This document shows positions 12,412 to 24,700 of a stretch of DNA of 64,000 bases, piece by piece. The stretch covers positions 1-64,000 of the forward strand of contig CAUYUJ010003968.1 in the NCBI GenBank assembly GCA_963575745.1, in the 5' to 3' direction. Under the pieces are notes generated by a model. It was not told the DNA's origin. It saw only the letters and a program-made list of their open reading frames with translations, and searched no databases. The translations under genes and the position numbers were made by a program. How positions within the stretch are numbered: position 1 is the first letter of the stretch; each line of letters starts with the position of its first letter. The stretch comes from Prorocentrum cordatum. Its lineage: Eukaryota > Sar > Dinophyceae > Prorocentrales > Prorocentraceae.

Positions 12412-12548
12412 TCTCTTCCCTCTCTCTCTCTCACTCTCTCGCTCTCCTCCCTGCCCCCCTTTGTCTCTCTCTCTCCCTCTCTCTCTCACTCTTTATTTGA
12501 TCTCTCTCTCTCTCTCTATCTCACTCTCTCTCTCTCTCTCATCCTCTC
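12412..12548. repeat. (CT)n tract
   Basis: Imperfect CTCTCT repeat interrupted by short C/T/A-containing spacers. Confidence 0.88.
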
Positions 12549-15137
12549 CCCTTCCACCTCCTTTCATATCGTGCCATATCATGCCCTCCTCTACTCTGCA
12601 GGAATGCCTACCACCTCTCCGTCTGCCAGCGCCCTTCAGCCCCATACCCACGATTCCGACTACGAAATTGCCATTGGCTTGTTTTTTTGTTGGGGGGAGG
12701 GGGAAAGGGGGTCGGTGCATGAGAAACGCGGACATAGACCACTACACCACCGCATGAATCACGCCCACATCTGAATGTACCTGGTACCGAAGGCTGCACC
12801 TAGAAACGGTCGGTTCGCACGGAAACGGAGGCACGGGGCGAATCGTCACCGAGGGAGCCGAGAAAAGGAACGAGTCAAGCCGATCCGTGCTGCTGCTTCC
12901 CTCGCGATGCTGCTGGTACAGCAGACTGGGCCCTGATTACATGCTGGTTATGTGCAGCTTGCCTGCGGAAGAACACCACGGACCAAATGCGTAGATTCGT
13001 CAAGTTGCCCTCTGTCCACCCCGCTTCCACGAAACGTACCTGTCGAATGTGTTCACGGTTCGGAGGCTCTTCCCGGCCCGGGATGAACAGAGAACTTCAC
13101 GGCAACGGAGCAGAAGTCAGACAACTCGCTGTTTTCTTACCAACGCACGGGCAATCGTTCAGAAGAACTACCGGTTTCGTTCCAGCGGCTGCGGTGAACG
13201 GACAGACGAGGAAGCCTGCATGAGCGGAGACTGGAGGCACACAAAGGGAGCTCGGCCAAACCTTTGGGTACCCGTTGAGCTCAGCACGTCGAGATTGGTT
13301 GTCTGCTCCAGGATCTGCTGCAAACGGTCGGGCCTGGCACACGTGGTGTTAGAAGACATGCGCGGCAAAGAGCAAACGTGGGGATAGATGCATTTTATGG
13401 GTAAGAAACGATCAAATAACAGCCGTTCACCCTCGTGGTGGTCATATCCCGTCGCAGATCCTGCCTCATCCAGAGGGGAATGGATTTTGGAAAAGCATAT
13501 GTCTGCGTCCTTGAAGCTGCTCGGAATTCCAAGAAGCATCTGAATATTCATAAGTTTGACCACGGACATGGCCAGATCTGTTGAGCAGGGATCGATCACC
13601 CTCTTGTGAAGATGTCTGAAACGTCACTGCCCGCGGTGGTGGGGAGTGATTTCGGATGTACTGCGCTAGACATCGATTTGAGAAAGGAAGCGCACTCCAG
13701 TAATCTGACTGTTGGTGGCGGTTGAGACGAAAGCACGTGGCGCTGAGGCGAGAGCCCGATGCTGAACTCGGAGATCGCTCTACCCGTACAAGCGCAACGC
13801 AGAGACCACTACCAGAAACCACCCGCCGTCAATCCCTTCAACTGCTTACTTAGAAGATCAAAAAACGGCATAAACGTAAACTGTTGACCGTCCGCGTGGA
13901 TTTCCGGGATCCGAGCTGGAGCCCCCTCCCTGGCGCGCGGATCGCGCCAGGGGCGGCGCAGGAGGCGCCGCCAGGGGCGGTCCAACGCAGATCCAAGGAA
14001 CCCGCGCGGAGCGCCATAAGTTTATGTTCATGCCATGTTTTCGTCTTCAATTAAGACATGCAAGCGCACGGCAACACGGGGAGAGATGGATTCTCAAACT
14101 GACCAGGTTCCTGCAGGCGCTCGAGACGAGCGCCCGCCCGACGCGAGGGCGACAGAACTCCGCCACCCTGCCGCGGAGCGTGAGCTGCAATCCCCACGTG
14201 TCCCTGGAGACCTCTGTTCTCAGGAGGATTACGCATTTCTGACTACCTGCCAGACCACCCCAACCCAACGCGAAGACCCGAATTTCGTGTACGGGTTCCA
14301 CATGTGTTTTCTGTTCAATGTTCCCGGGCCCCCCCCCACTGGAGATGGAGGGCAGATTTGGGCCTGCGGGTTGGATTGGGGTGGTTTGGTGAGTGGTGAT
14401 TTCGGGGATTGGACCCAGACTTGCCGAATTCCTTGTCGGTGTGGCGCGTGCCCCCCCGCGTGTTGCCGCATCGCTCTTCCGAAGCCACGGGGCGCCCACA
14501 ACGGGCAAAGCGGGTCCCACGATGCCCCCAAGACGGTCCAAGAGGGCCCCGAGTCGCCCCAAGATCGCCAGCGGAGCCCCAAGATGGCGTCAAGACTGCA
14601 CATGACGCCCCCAACACGACTCCAAGACGCCACCAGAGAGCCCCAAGGGCTCCAGAGGGCCCCAAAAGGCCAACATCATTGATGCTCCCGTGGCTTCTGA
14701 AGGATCGCGGCTGCCTCGCCTTGTCGTGCTTCCGACGTTCCGAGGTTCCCAAATCCCTCCTCATCCTACTCGATCCTCGCCTAACCCGAGCCGCCGCAGC
14801 AGTAGGCGGTGCCAAAACCAAACTCGTGGGGTCGGGCGAGCTGCCTGCGCCGTGATGCCCCAGGGCAGCACCACACGTGTGCTTACTCGAGCGTTGAGGC
14901 CGAGGCTGCCGGGCTCGGCAGCGGTGAGCGCCGCGGGGACTCGCAACTTCATCGCTCTGTGGCGCGCTGCCAGTGTTCGCTGCTCCGTCGAGCTCGCGGT
15001 CGGCGGCCTCCTGGCCCCGGAAGCGGAGCGGTGCTGCTGCTGCACCCTGCTGGCGCCTCGGCCTGGCAGGGCTCCGGGCTGCGCAGCGACAACTCCACCG
15101 GGCGTCCGGGCTGGCCTCCACAGGCCCACCGAGCAGT
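12549..15137. other. Unassigned non-coding DNA with two small hairpins
   Basis: No supported gene. Two adjacent GC-rich hairpins are visible: CCCTGGCGCG/CGCGCCAGGG (13,928-13,937 and 13,943-13,952) and GGCGGCGC/GCGCCGCC (13,952-13,959 and 13,965-13,972). Between about 14,480 and 14,680 there is a diffuse CCCCAAGA/GAGCCCC-rich repeat resembling one at 63.12-63.56 kb. Confidence 0.5.
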
Positions 15138-15202
15138 CCGGGGCGGTCTCAACACCCGGTGGCGCTCCGCGCCCCAGGGTTGGGGTGTTGAGACCGCCCC
15201 GG
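15138..15202. repeat. Perfect 20-bp inverted repeat
   Basis: CCGGGGCGGTCTCAACACCC at 15,138-15,157 is matched exactly by its complement at 15,183-15,202 across a 25-bp loop. Confidence 0.92.
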
Positions 15203-16590
15203 GCTACTCGCGGGGCCAGTTGAGGCCATGCTACCTGGGGGGCCTGCGTGCGCGCGCAACCCGAAGCCTCACCACCTCAAACCAGCCGCTGCGGGTCTGA
15301 CTTGCACATCCGGCACGGGTGGCGGCCTTTTGGTTGGGGCATTCACCAGCTCGTGCTACGCTTTGCGTTCTCTATCCCCGCTGGTAAGCTCTACTGGGCA
15401 TCACGGCTGAACACGTGTCCCGAGCTCATGCCTGTTCGGTATCCTTGCTCGCCACAGGCCTCCTCATCCGCATGCACCGTGTTCATGGACATACTATTCA
15501 TGGAATGCGTTTGGCTTTGCGCGGTCATTTTTCATAGAGTGCGTCCATGTGGTATAGGAGGTCCACCTCGTCGTCCATGTGTTATAGGAGGGTCCAAGAC
15601 TGGTTCGGTCCAATCCTGGCCCTTCGCTGAGTGATGAGGGGATATGTTCATCAGTGGATGCGGATGTACAACACATTCCCAACCTCCCTCCACTTCCTCC
15701 CGACTCCCTCCAGTGTCACTTGTAACCTTAACGAGGAGGAACACTGCAGATTGCGACTACAATGCTCCCTCAATCCCGTGAGGGGACGCACCGAGTTCGC
15801 GACTTAGGTGCCTTTGAATCGTGAAGCACGTGTTTCTCCACCCCCCCTCTGCGACCACAATCGCACCTTCACCTGTCCTGAACTGGCTCCAGTGCGCTCC
15901 TCGGTGTTTGGCTCCGACTTGCAGCCACTTCGCATGACTCATCCTGGAGCCCAGGGCTGCCATCACCACGCGTGAAGAGATTCAAAATCTGAGCCCGTCT
16001 CCCCCACATGTTCTTCCTCCGCAGCGGCCCTCTGTCTTTTCCGCCTGCAAGGATACACAGTCTGAATGTCCTCAATGGCGCATACGCGAACACTACGATC
16101 AACGTTCAATTGAAGGACGTAGCCGGTGAAACACCCAATCAGCCGGTGAACTGATCAGCCGGTGAAAGGTCCCATTTGGCCGGTGAAGGGTCCCACTTGG
16201 CCGGTGGCGGACTAAGCTTCCGTTTTCAAACTGCCATGCTGCCACGACGATTGCGCATGATGGCACTCGCAATGCCTGCGCATTTGGAGCCAAATACCAG
16301 GAATCGACATGGATCCACGTGACAAAAGTGTGGAGAGGAAACTTGAGCCCGCGACGAAAGTGGAGAGGAAACTTGAGCTCGCGATGAATGCCGCCAACTC
16401 GGGCCCACGAAGACTGCCAGGCAAGACACGCTGGAGCGCCTCTCATCTCGCAAACTTGAATCGCGAACCTGGCGTTCTGCTGCAGAAACACAAAACAGCC
16501 AGGCCAGGCCGGCCCACATCGGACCAAATCGGGAGTTGGCGACTCTGCCGTCACCGCTGAGGATTAAAGGTTATCCGTTCGCTTCTCCTC
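15203..16590. other. Unassigned DNA with short tandem duplications
   Basis: No gene supported. Small tandem repeats: GTCCATGTGxTATAGGAGG twice near 15,543-15,595; a GGCCGGTGAAxGGTCCCA-like unit about four times at 16,115-16,205; and GTGGAGAGGAAACTTGAGC twice near 16,330-16,380. Confidence 0.55.
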
Positions 16591-16797
16591 CTCCTCCTCT
16601 TCCACCTCCTCCTTCTCCTCTTCGCAGCGCGCCATGATGGCAACGCTCCTCAGGAAATCCCGACCTTTTGCCCAGGCATGCGGGCGTACCCCAGCAGGCC
16701 GAAGATTGACAGAAGCAACTCGTCTGTAAGAGACCCATGGGAGCTCTTCAAATAGTGAACGCAGAAGGTGTTACATGTGACGGACGTCCTTTTTCCT

Positions 16798-16910
16798 GCT
16801 GCTGCTACTCCTCCTCCTCGTCCTCCTCCTCCCCCTCCTCCTCCTCCTCCTCCTCCTCCTAACCCAAATCACCATCACCGGCCCCATCAGCATCATAATA
16901 ATCAGCAGTG

Positions 16911-16965
<55 letters not shown>

Positions 16966-17657
16966 CATCATCGCCATCATCAACATTATCATCATCTTCA
17001 TCAGCATAATCTGCATCCCCACCGACACCTCCACCACCACCACACACTACCATCATCATATCCTTTTTTCATCATCACCATCATATTCATATTCATCCTC
17101 CTTCGCATCCGCATCCACATCCTCCTGCTCCTCCTCCGCCTCCTCCTCATCTTCATATTCATAACCATACTAATCATCGTCACCATCATCATTGTCATCA
17201 TCCGCAGAAGCATTACCATCATCACCAACAGCATCATCGTCCTCATCATCACCATCACAATCACCCTCGCCCTCAACATCACCATCGCAATCGTCATCAT
17301 CACCAGCATCATCATCATCGCTGTCATCATCACCATCATTATCAACCTCATTACCATCAGCATCATCAATATCAGCATCAACATTCTCGGCAACAACATC
17401 ACCATCATAATCCAAACCCCCACCACCGTCCTCATCTTGGACCTCCTCCTCCTGTTTATCAACATCATCGTCAGCAACATTTCCATCATCATCATCACCA
17501 TCCTCACCATCCTCAACATCCAAATTACAATCATCATAGCGATCGCCATCATCATCATAATCAAGATCATCATCCTCATCCTCGCCCTTCTCATCATCAT
17601 GGGCATCAGCTTCACCATCACCATCATCATCAACACCATCGTCGTCATCATCCTCAT

Positions 17658-17718
<61 letters not shown>

Positions 17719-17757
17719 GTCATCATCGCCAACATCATCAATCTCATTATCATAATC
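16798..17757. repeat. (CTC)n tract then ~850-bp imperfect (ATC)n array
   Basis: A (CTC)n tract (about 16,810-16,860) is followed by ATC/ATT/ACC trinucleotides in near-constant phase from about 16,905 to 17,757. The phase leaves long open frames on both strands, read as Ile/Thr- or Asp-rich protein. The uniform trinucleotide basis and absence of any motif argue against a gene. Confidence 0.9.
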
Positions 17758-18804
17758 CAAAAGGCTCGCAAGGGTCCCGTAATCTGTTCCTGCGAAGATT
17801 TGGTTACGCCAAACGCGCACGCCGTCTGTTCTGCTTAGCTGGGGCGCTGCGCTGCCAGAGAGCGCAGAAGGGAATCCATCCCCGGAGCGCTGGCAGACCG
17901 TGCAGCCCGAAAAAGACTGCAGAGCCCACGTGCATCCGTGCACGCCGAGGCTCTGGCGAGACTGCGCGCCCTATCGGCACCCGGTGGTCTGAACCATCTT
18001 TCTCGGACGACAACACGACCACCGCGGCACAATGGCCCACGCCACATGGCCGAACGGTGCCATCTGTTCGTGCGAAGAAAAGATACTCCCCCGCGGCAGA
18101 GGACAACGCACCGAAGGAGCAACCACCAAGCGCTGGGACACGGGGACGACAACCCACTGGGGCGCGGCCCCGGGGCGAGCCGAGGACCCGTTTGGCGCGC
18201 CACCAGGCGAAGCTACCTGGCGACAAACATGTCTGGTCTTCTCGAATTCAATCAGGAAATACGTAGCACCCCGCAGATGCGGAGGCGGAGTCAGGATCGT
18301 CATACGCAATAGTCAGGTTGACCCGTGAGAACATTGCTTTGGCATGCTTCAAGGTCTTTAGACGCTTGTCTCCCAACGAGGCAGTTCACTCAGTGGAAAT
18401 GAACCGTTGTAAGGGACCTATGAAGAGGGAGCTTGGAGGGAGGGTTAATTCCAAAATCGTTGAAGGCTCTTCGTGTTGCGCTGGTCCCCCTCCTCCTCCT
18501 CTTGCTCGTTCTCCTCTTCTTCCTCCTCCTTTTCCACCTCCTCCCCTCGCCCCGCCGCGGGCCCCAAGGATGGCCCGAAGAGGCCCTCCTTCGCCATCCC
18601 TTTGCTCCTAAAGATCCCTCTGTTCATCCCAAGTGCCTGCTTGGTTTCACTACCGTATAACCCCGCAGAGGCGGATCAGAGTGAGAGGGCGATGGGGACG
18701 TCGGCAATATGCGGGACTCTGGAAAAGCCCGCCGCAGGCGCCAAAGTTTCACAGAGTATACTACGAACCCGCCGCAGTCGCAGATTGGTTCGGCAAATCA
18801 ATGT
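17758..18804. other. Unassigned non-coding DNA
   Basis: No gene or array recognised, apart from a short CTC/TCT-rich tract at about 18,487-18,545. Confidence 0.5.
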
Positions 18805-18835
18805 GAGTGGATCGTGGGTGGGACGCAAATGGGTC

Positions 18836-19145
18836 AAGGCTGGGTCGCGGGTGTGTCGGGGGTGGATCGCGGGGTGGGTCGCGGGTGGGTCGCGGGTGGG
18901 TCGCGGGGTGGGTCGCGGGTGGGTCGCGGGTGGGTCGCGGGTGGGTCGCGGGGTGGGACGCGGGGTGGGTCGCGGGGTGGGTGGCGGGGTGGGACATGGG
19001 GTGGGTCGCGGGTGGGTCGCGGGGTGGGTCGCGGGTGGGTCGCGGGGTGGGTCGCGGGTGGGTCGCGGGGTGGGTCGCGGGTGGGTCGCGGGGCGAGTCG
19101 CGGGTGGGTCGCAGGGGGAGTCGCGGGGTGGGTCGCGGGTGGGAC
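18836..19145 (+). repeat. G-rich GGGTGGGTCGC minisatellite
   Basis: About 27 tandem units alternate between GGGTGGGTCGC (11 bp) and GGGGTGGGTCGCG (12-13 bp). Every unit supplies two G-runs on the plus strand, which gives strong potential for G-quadruplexes and strand asymmetry. Confidence 0.93.
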
Positions 19146-19149
19146 GACG

Positions 19150-20346
19150 ACAACAAAAAACAACAACAACACCAACAACAACAACAACAACAACAACAAT
19201 CACTTTACCCGAACGCTCAGTGTTCTCACCAGTGCCAGGGTTTTCATGCGACGCCAGCCAATACCCCCACTTTGTGGGGGGGCAGTGCAAGCTCTACCAA
19301 ATATCCACACGACTCTTCGCCACCACCCACACCCAGCTTCCCGCCCTATGACGTTCGGACACTTCACTTCGTGGCCTGCGGACGACCGTGGCTACTACAC
19401 TGGCGTGGAGTACACACCCACAGAAGTTGTTAAGCCTACGTTCGTACACCCACAGAAGTTGTTAAGCCTTGTTAACCCACAGAAGTTGTTAAGCCTTCCA
19501 CAGAACATCTGTTGCATATGATGCATATGGTACATGATACACATGATACACATGATACGTACTCACAAGATAGTTGATCACATCTTTAGGGCAAATTCCT
19601 GAGGGATGTGGGAATACACAAGAGAGAGAGGATATGGTTGTCCCGATGGTTGTCTCGATGGTTGTCCCGATGGTTGTCCTGATGGTTGTGGTTGTCCCGA
19701 TCGTTGTCCCGATGATTGTCCCGATGGTTGTCCTGATGGTTGTGCTTGTCCCGATCGTTGTCCCGATTCGTGTGATTTTATGATGCGCGACCCAATGGTT
19801 TTTGGAGATTTCGGCGTGCGCGCGCGAAGAAAAAACGAATGTGTCCCGCATGGTATTATTTGACAGGGATGATGGCCCTGGCAGGTGCGCAACCGTTGTC
19901 GCAGAAGTTCGAAAAAGTTGCTCGCAAAAGCCCGTTTGACAGAAATGTTTAAAAAGTGTTGGGTTTCCTACGAATCCGCAAGAGCGCGCGGGATGAGATT
20001 TTGACATTTTTTTGTTGAAAAACCATTGGTTTTTTGATGTTTTTATGTTAAAATCGCTCCGAACACTAAGCTTTTGGAAGGATTTCGTCTTGCGCGCGCG
20101 AATGTCCACTTTACCTTATTTTTTGCAAGGGATTCTTGAAATTTGATTATATTAGAACAAGAAATGTCATTTTATAGTGTTTTTTGCAAGGGAAAACGGA
20201 TTACAACAAAACAACCGGATCTGGATCACATCGTTTTACCTGAGGCTTCCTCACGAAAATGATGAAAATGTAGCTGCGGCCTAGGCGCGGCGGGGGGGGC
20301 GTGCACCAGGGGGCCCAACAATAATTATTCTTTAGAAGTAATAATG
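19150..20346. repeat. Tandem segmental duplication, copy 1
   Basis: Begins in a (CAA)n tract and runs through a GATGGTTGTCCC minisatellite and an A/T-richer stretch to an AACAATAATTATTC box. It is almost identical to 20,347-21,455. It has ~80 bp not in copy 2 (about 19,770-19,850, containing TTCGGCGTGCGCGCGCGAAG). Inside, AGAAGTTGTTAAGCCT occurs three times. Confidence 0.93.
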
Positions 20347-21455
20347 TTCAACAACAACAACAACAATCACTTTACCCGAACGCTCAGTGTTCTCACCAGT
20401 GCCAGGGTTTTCATGCGACGCCAGCCAATACCCCCACTTTGTGGGGGGGCAGTGCAAGCTCTACCAAATATCCACACGACTCTTCGCCACCACCCACACC
20501 CAGCTTCCCGCCCTATGACGTTCGGACACTTCACTTCGTGGCCTGCGGACGACCGTGGCTACTACACTGGCGTGGAGTACACACCCACAGAAGTTGTTAA
20601 GCCTACGTTCGTACACCCACAGAAGTTGTTAAGCCTTGTTAACCCACAGAAGTTGTTAAGCCTTCCACAGAACATCTGTTGCATATGATGCATATGGTAC
20701 ATGATACACATGATACACATGATACGTACTCACAAGATAGTTGATCACATCTTTAGGGCAAATTCCTGAGGGATGTGGGAATACACAAGAGAGAGAGGAT
20801 ATGGTTGTCCCGATGGTTGTCTCGATGGTTGTCCCGATGGTTGTCCTGATGGTTGTGGTTGTCCCGATCGTTGTCCCGATGATTGTCCCGATGGTTGTCC
20901 TGATGGTTGTGCTTGTCCCGATCGTTGTCCCGATGACTGTCCCGATGATTTTGTGTCCCGCATGGTATTATTTGACAGGGATGATGGCCCTGGCAGGTGC
21001 GCAACCGTTGTCGCAGAAGTTCGAAAAAGTTGCTCGCAAAAGCCCGTTTGACAGAAATGTTTAAAAAGTGTTGGGTTTCCTACGAATCCGCAAGAGCGCG
21101 CGGGATGAGATTTTGACATTTTTTTGTTGAAAAACCATTGGTTTTTTGATGTTTTTATGTTAAAATCGCTGCGAACACTAAGGTTTTGGAAGGATTTCGT
21201 CTTGCGCGCGCGAATGTCCACTTTACCTTATTTTTTGCAAGGGATTCTTGAAATTTGATTATATTAGAACAAGAAATGTCATTTTCTATTGTTTTTTGCA
21301 AGGGAAAGCGGATTACAACAAAACAACCGGATCCTGTACACACCCTCTTTTCTGAGGCTTCCTCACGAAAATTATGAAAATGTAGCTGCGGCCTAGGCGG
21401 CGCAGGGGGGGCGCGCACCAGGGGGCCCAACAATAAGTATTCTTTAGAATAAATA
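20347..21455. repeat. Tandem segmental duplication, copy 2
   Basis: Second copy of the same unit. The first ~340 bp translate identically in both copies and most of the rest differs by single bases, so the duplication is recent. The minisatellite has one more GATGACTGTCCC unit where copy 1 has the ~80-bp extra segment. Confidence 0.93.
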
Positions 21456-21715
21456 ATGTTCAACACCAACAACACCAACAACAACAGCAGCAACACCAAC
21501 AACAACAACACCACCAACAACAACAACACCAACAACAACAACACCAACAACAACAGCAACGATGACAACAACAGCAGCAACAACAACAACACCAACACCA
21601 ACACCAACACCAACAACACCAACACCAACAACAACAACAACCCCCAAAACAGCAACAACATCAACAACAATAACAGCAACAACAACAACAGCAGCACCAA
21701 CAACAACAGTCACTT
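21456..21715 (+). repeat. (CAA)n/(CAACAC) tract
   Basis: About 260 bp of CAA units with CAC, CAG and TAA substitutions. It starts right after an AATAATGTTCAAC box and is followed by a conserved ACTGTTC...CTTATCTGCTCG block shared with the other (CAA)n sites near 22.78, 24.43, 26.96 and 28.41 kb. Confidence 0.92.
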
Positions 21716-21869
21716 TAAGACTGTTCACTCTTATCTGCTCGCGTGTTATTCAATATGCATATCCCAAGCCCTGGATACCCGCCCTTTTCGTCTTCGATCG
21801 TGCCCCCTTCTTTTGGGGTATATGCATTCCGAACCACGTGTGGTTGGTGAAACGCTTGAACAGAAACGG

Positions 21870-22260
21870 GGCCACGAAGGGCAGAGAGGGGGCCACGAAA
21901 GGTGACAACGGGGCCACGAAGGGCATGCGTATGGGGCCACGACGGGCGCGAACGAGCGGGGGCCACGAAGGGCATTCGTATATGGGGCCAGAAAGGGCGA
22001 CAGCGGGGCCACTGAGGGCAGCAAAGGGGCCACGAAGGGCAGCGAGAGGGCCACGAAGGGCGACAGCGGGGCCACGAAGGGCATGCGTATGGGGCCACGA
22101 CGGGCGCGAGCGAGCGGGGGCCACGAAGGGCATCTAATGCGGGGCCACAGTTGGCAGCGAGGGGGCCGCTGAGGGCAGCAACGGGGCCACGAAGGGCAGC
22201 GAGCGACGGCGACCGCGGAACCAGTACGGGCAGCGAGGGGCATCGAAGGCGGGCGAAGGG
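21870..22260. repeat. GGGGCCACGAAGGGC satellite, block 1
   Basis: Irregular tandem copies of a ~20-45 bp unit built on GGGGCCACGAAGGGC with variable CGACAGCG, AGCGAG or GCGAACGAGCGG spacers. The same satellite forms blocks at about 23,915-24,428, 24,700-24,945 and 27,185-27,955. Confidence 0.9.
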
Positions 22261-22379
22261 CAGCGAGCGGCGACTGCAGTCCCTAACGGGCTGATCGGGC
22301 GGGCAGGCCCAGACGGGCGGGTCGAGCGGGCGCGTCGTTGAAACGTGAATTCTGCTTGAACCGCAAGGCAAAACGCAGC

Positions 22380-22790
22380 GGGAGCGCGATTCCTGAGTGC
22401 CGAGGAGCGGCATCTGAATCAATTGTGAGGAAGTATCAGGCGGAAACCGCAATTCGGTGGTAAGATGCGACGAAGTCCCTGGCGAGAACGCGATTCTTGA
22501 GTAAATTGTGAAGATATATCAAGCAGGAGCCGCGATCCGGTGGTAAATTGCAAGGCAGTCCTAAGTCCGAGTGCGATTCCTCGATAAATCGTGAGGAAGT
22601 ATCACGCGGGAGCCGCTGATGTGTCAACTGGGGGCCAACAGCGCAGTTTGACCTTCGAGACTCCCCCTTATAAGAAACCAGCCGCGAGCCCCGGGAAAGG
22701 CACTCCAATCGGAAGAACAACGTGCACCGGACGGGGGGGATCAGCAATACTTATTATTCAGAAACTGGAGTTCAGCAGCAGCAACAATCA
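22380..22790. repeat. ~45-90 bp array plus 200-bp module and CAG/CAA tract
   Basis: Repeats of GCGATTCCTGA...AAATTGTGAGG...GCGGGAGCC lead into a module ending GGGGGATCAGCAATA and a short CAGCAGCAGCAACAA tract. The same succession recurs at 24.95-25.13 plus 26.74-27.0 kb and at 27.96-28.47 kb. Confidence 0.8.
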
Positions 22791-23914
22791 TTTGAGAACT
22801 GTTCGGTCTTATCTGCTCGCGCGCCACTCAATATGCATGTCCCAAACCCCGGGCACCCGCCCTCTTCGTCTTCGATCGTACCCCCTCTTGGGGGGTATAT
22901 TCATTCCCTGCCGCGCGTGGTTGGTGAAGCCCTTGAGAACGAAGGGCAAAAAGGGGGGCGACGAAGACAGGATCGGAGGAAGGGAGGGGCGAGAAGGAGG
23001 GAGGACGATGATTTGCGCTGTGAGCGACGATTCAGCTTGCGCAGCGGCGTGCGCCAACCACTCCAACGCAGGTCAACAATAAATTTCGCCATGGGTCGCG
23101 CCATAAACGGCGCCGCGCGCCGCCCCCTTGAAAGAACATATCGCGGGTGCCCCCGCGGGGGGGGGGGGGGGGGGGGGGCGCGCAGCTAAGGACTGGCGTC
23201 AGAAACAAATTTCGCGGAAACCTGAACAGAAGCGGGACGTTGGGAGAGTGGGGCGGAAGGGTAGCGAGAACTGCGCGCGCGTCGAGAGGGGCGCGGGGGC
23301 GTGCAGTGGATTGGGATGGAGTGGGCGAGAATAGGGTCTCAGGAGGACAAGCGGCAAAGGGCGGAGAAAAGGAACCGGGGGAGGCGCGGAGGAGCGGGGG
23401 GCGCGCGGAGGAATCTGGAGGAGGGACTGGGTTTGCTGTTGGAGAAATGCGGAATGCGAGCGGGAAGGGGTGGAGATTGTTGGGGTGGGATGGGGTGGCC
23501 TTGGGGGGGGGGCGGGCGGGGCGCGAAGAACCGAAGAATAGCGCAATGGAGTACAAAAGAAATGAAAATGAAGGTAAAAGGAACTAATTGAGAATACTGG
23601 GAAAGAGCGTTGAAAATTGGGGGCAGGTGGATGCGAGCGGAGACTGACGCGGAAACAAGGCGCGGGAGGAGTGGAAGGCACCCGAAAGCCGCCTATGACC
23701 TCTGGGCGGTCTCGGAATGGCCCGGATGACCACCGAGCAGTTCCAGAGGCTCCGAAAACCTGCGGGAATGCCCCGGGCGCCTCGTCGAGGGAAGCCTTCA
23801 TTCGAAACCTGCAGAAAAACCTTGGCCAATGAAACACGCGCGTCTCAAAGGCCGGCAAACCGGGGACCGGCAAGCGGCGGGCCGTCGGCCTGGAGGCGGG
23901 AGCCGTTGTTGGCG
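22791..23914. other. Conserved post-CAA block then unassigned DNA
   Basis: 22,791-22,890 repeats the ACTGTTC...CTGCTCG...CGTCTTCGATCGTxCCCCC block found at 21,715-21,810. The rest holds a 22-G run (23,157-23,178) and purine-rich G/A sequence with no gene that I can support. Confidence 0.6.
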
Positions 23915-24428
23915 CGGGCCACGACGGGCGCGAACGAGCGGGGGCCCCGAAGGGCATGCGTAGAGGGGGCCGCAGAGGGCAGCGACGGAGCCGCTGAGGG
24001 CAGAAACGGGGCCACGAAGGGCAGAAAGGGGCCACGAAAGGCGACAGCGGGGCCACGAAGGGCATGCATATGGGGCCACGACGGGCGCGAACGAGCGGAG
24101 GCCACGAAGGCCATACATATTTGGGGCCAGAAAGGGCGACAGCGGGGCCACTGAGCGCAGAAAGTGGGCCACGACGGGCAGCGAGGGGGCCACGAATGGC
24201 GACAGCGGGGCAACGAAACACATGCGTATGGGACTACGAACGGCGCGAGCGAGCGGGGGCCACGAAGGGCAAATAATCGGGGGCCACAGAGGGCAGCGAC
24301 GGGGCCGCTGAGGGCAGAAACGGGGCCACGAAGGGCAGAGAAGGGGCCAAAAAGGACGACAACGGGGCCACGAAGGGCATGCATATGGGGCCACGACACG
24401 CGCGAACGAGCGGTGGCCACGACGAAGG
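23915..24428. repeat. GGGGCCACGAAGGGC satellite, block 2
   Basis: Same satellite as 21,870-22,260, about 20 units, ending directly at a (CAA)n tract. Confidence 0.9.
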
Positions 24429-24430
24429 GC

Positions 24431-24467
<37 letters not shown>

Positions 24468-24700
24468 CCAACAGCAACAGCAACAACAACAACAACAACA
24501 ACAACAACACCACAAATTTCAAGACCGTTCGCCCTTATATGCTCGAGTGTCCAATAACGCGTATTTCCGACCCCAAGAGGGACGGACAGGGGACCGACCA
24601 CGGCGACGACAACATTGACGACCACGACGACGTCGAAGACGACGGCGACGACGACGACGACGGCGACGACGAGCGAAAGCGAGAGCGAGAGAGAACGACA
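24429..24700. repeat. (CAA)n tract, conserved block and (GAC)n tract
   Basis: A (CAA)n/(CAG)n tract (24,431-24,512) precedes a CCGTTCGCCCTTATATGCTCG block and a GACGACGACG tract (about 24,600-24,670). The order matches 26,958-27,165. Confidence 0.88.

Noticed and set aside
14035-14682. 215-codon plus-strand frame
   Set aside because: No domain recognised; its second half is the CCCCAAGA-type diffuse repeat, and the first half is not clearly distinguishable from chance.
16768-17943. Long open frames on both strands (Ile/Thr-rich plus strand, Asp- or Met-rich minus strand)
   Set aside because: They are translations of an imperfect (ATC)n array with no other content.
18473-19521. Gly/Arg/Trp-rich and Pro/Thr/His-rich long frames
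   Set aside because: Produced by the GGGTGGGTCGC array and (CAA)n tract.
21456-21715. Polyasparagine/polyglutamine coding exon
   Set aside because: The (CAA)n tract recurs as a module in non-coding repeats, with no flanking conserved protein.
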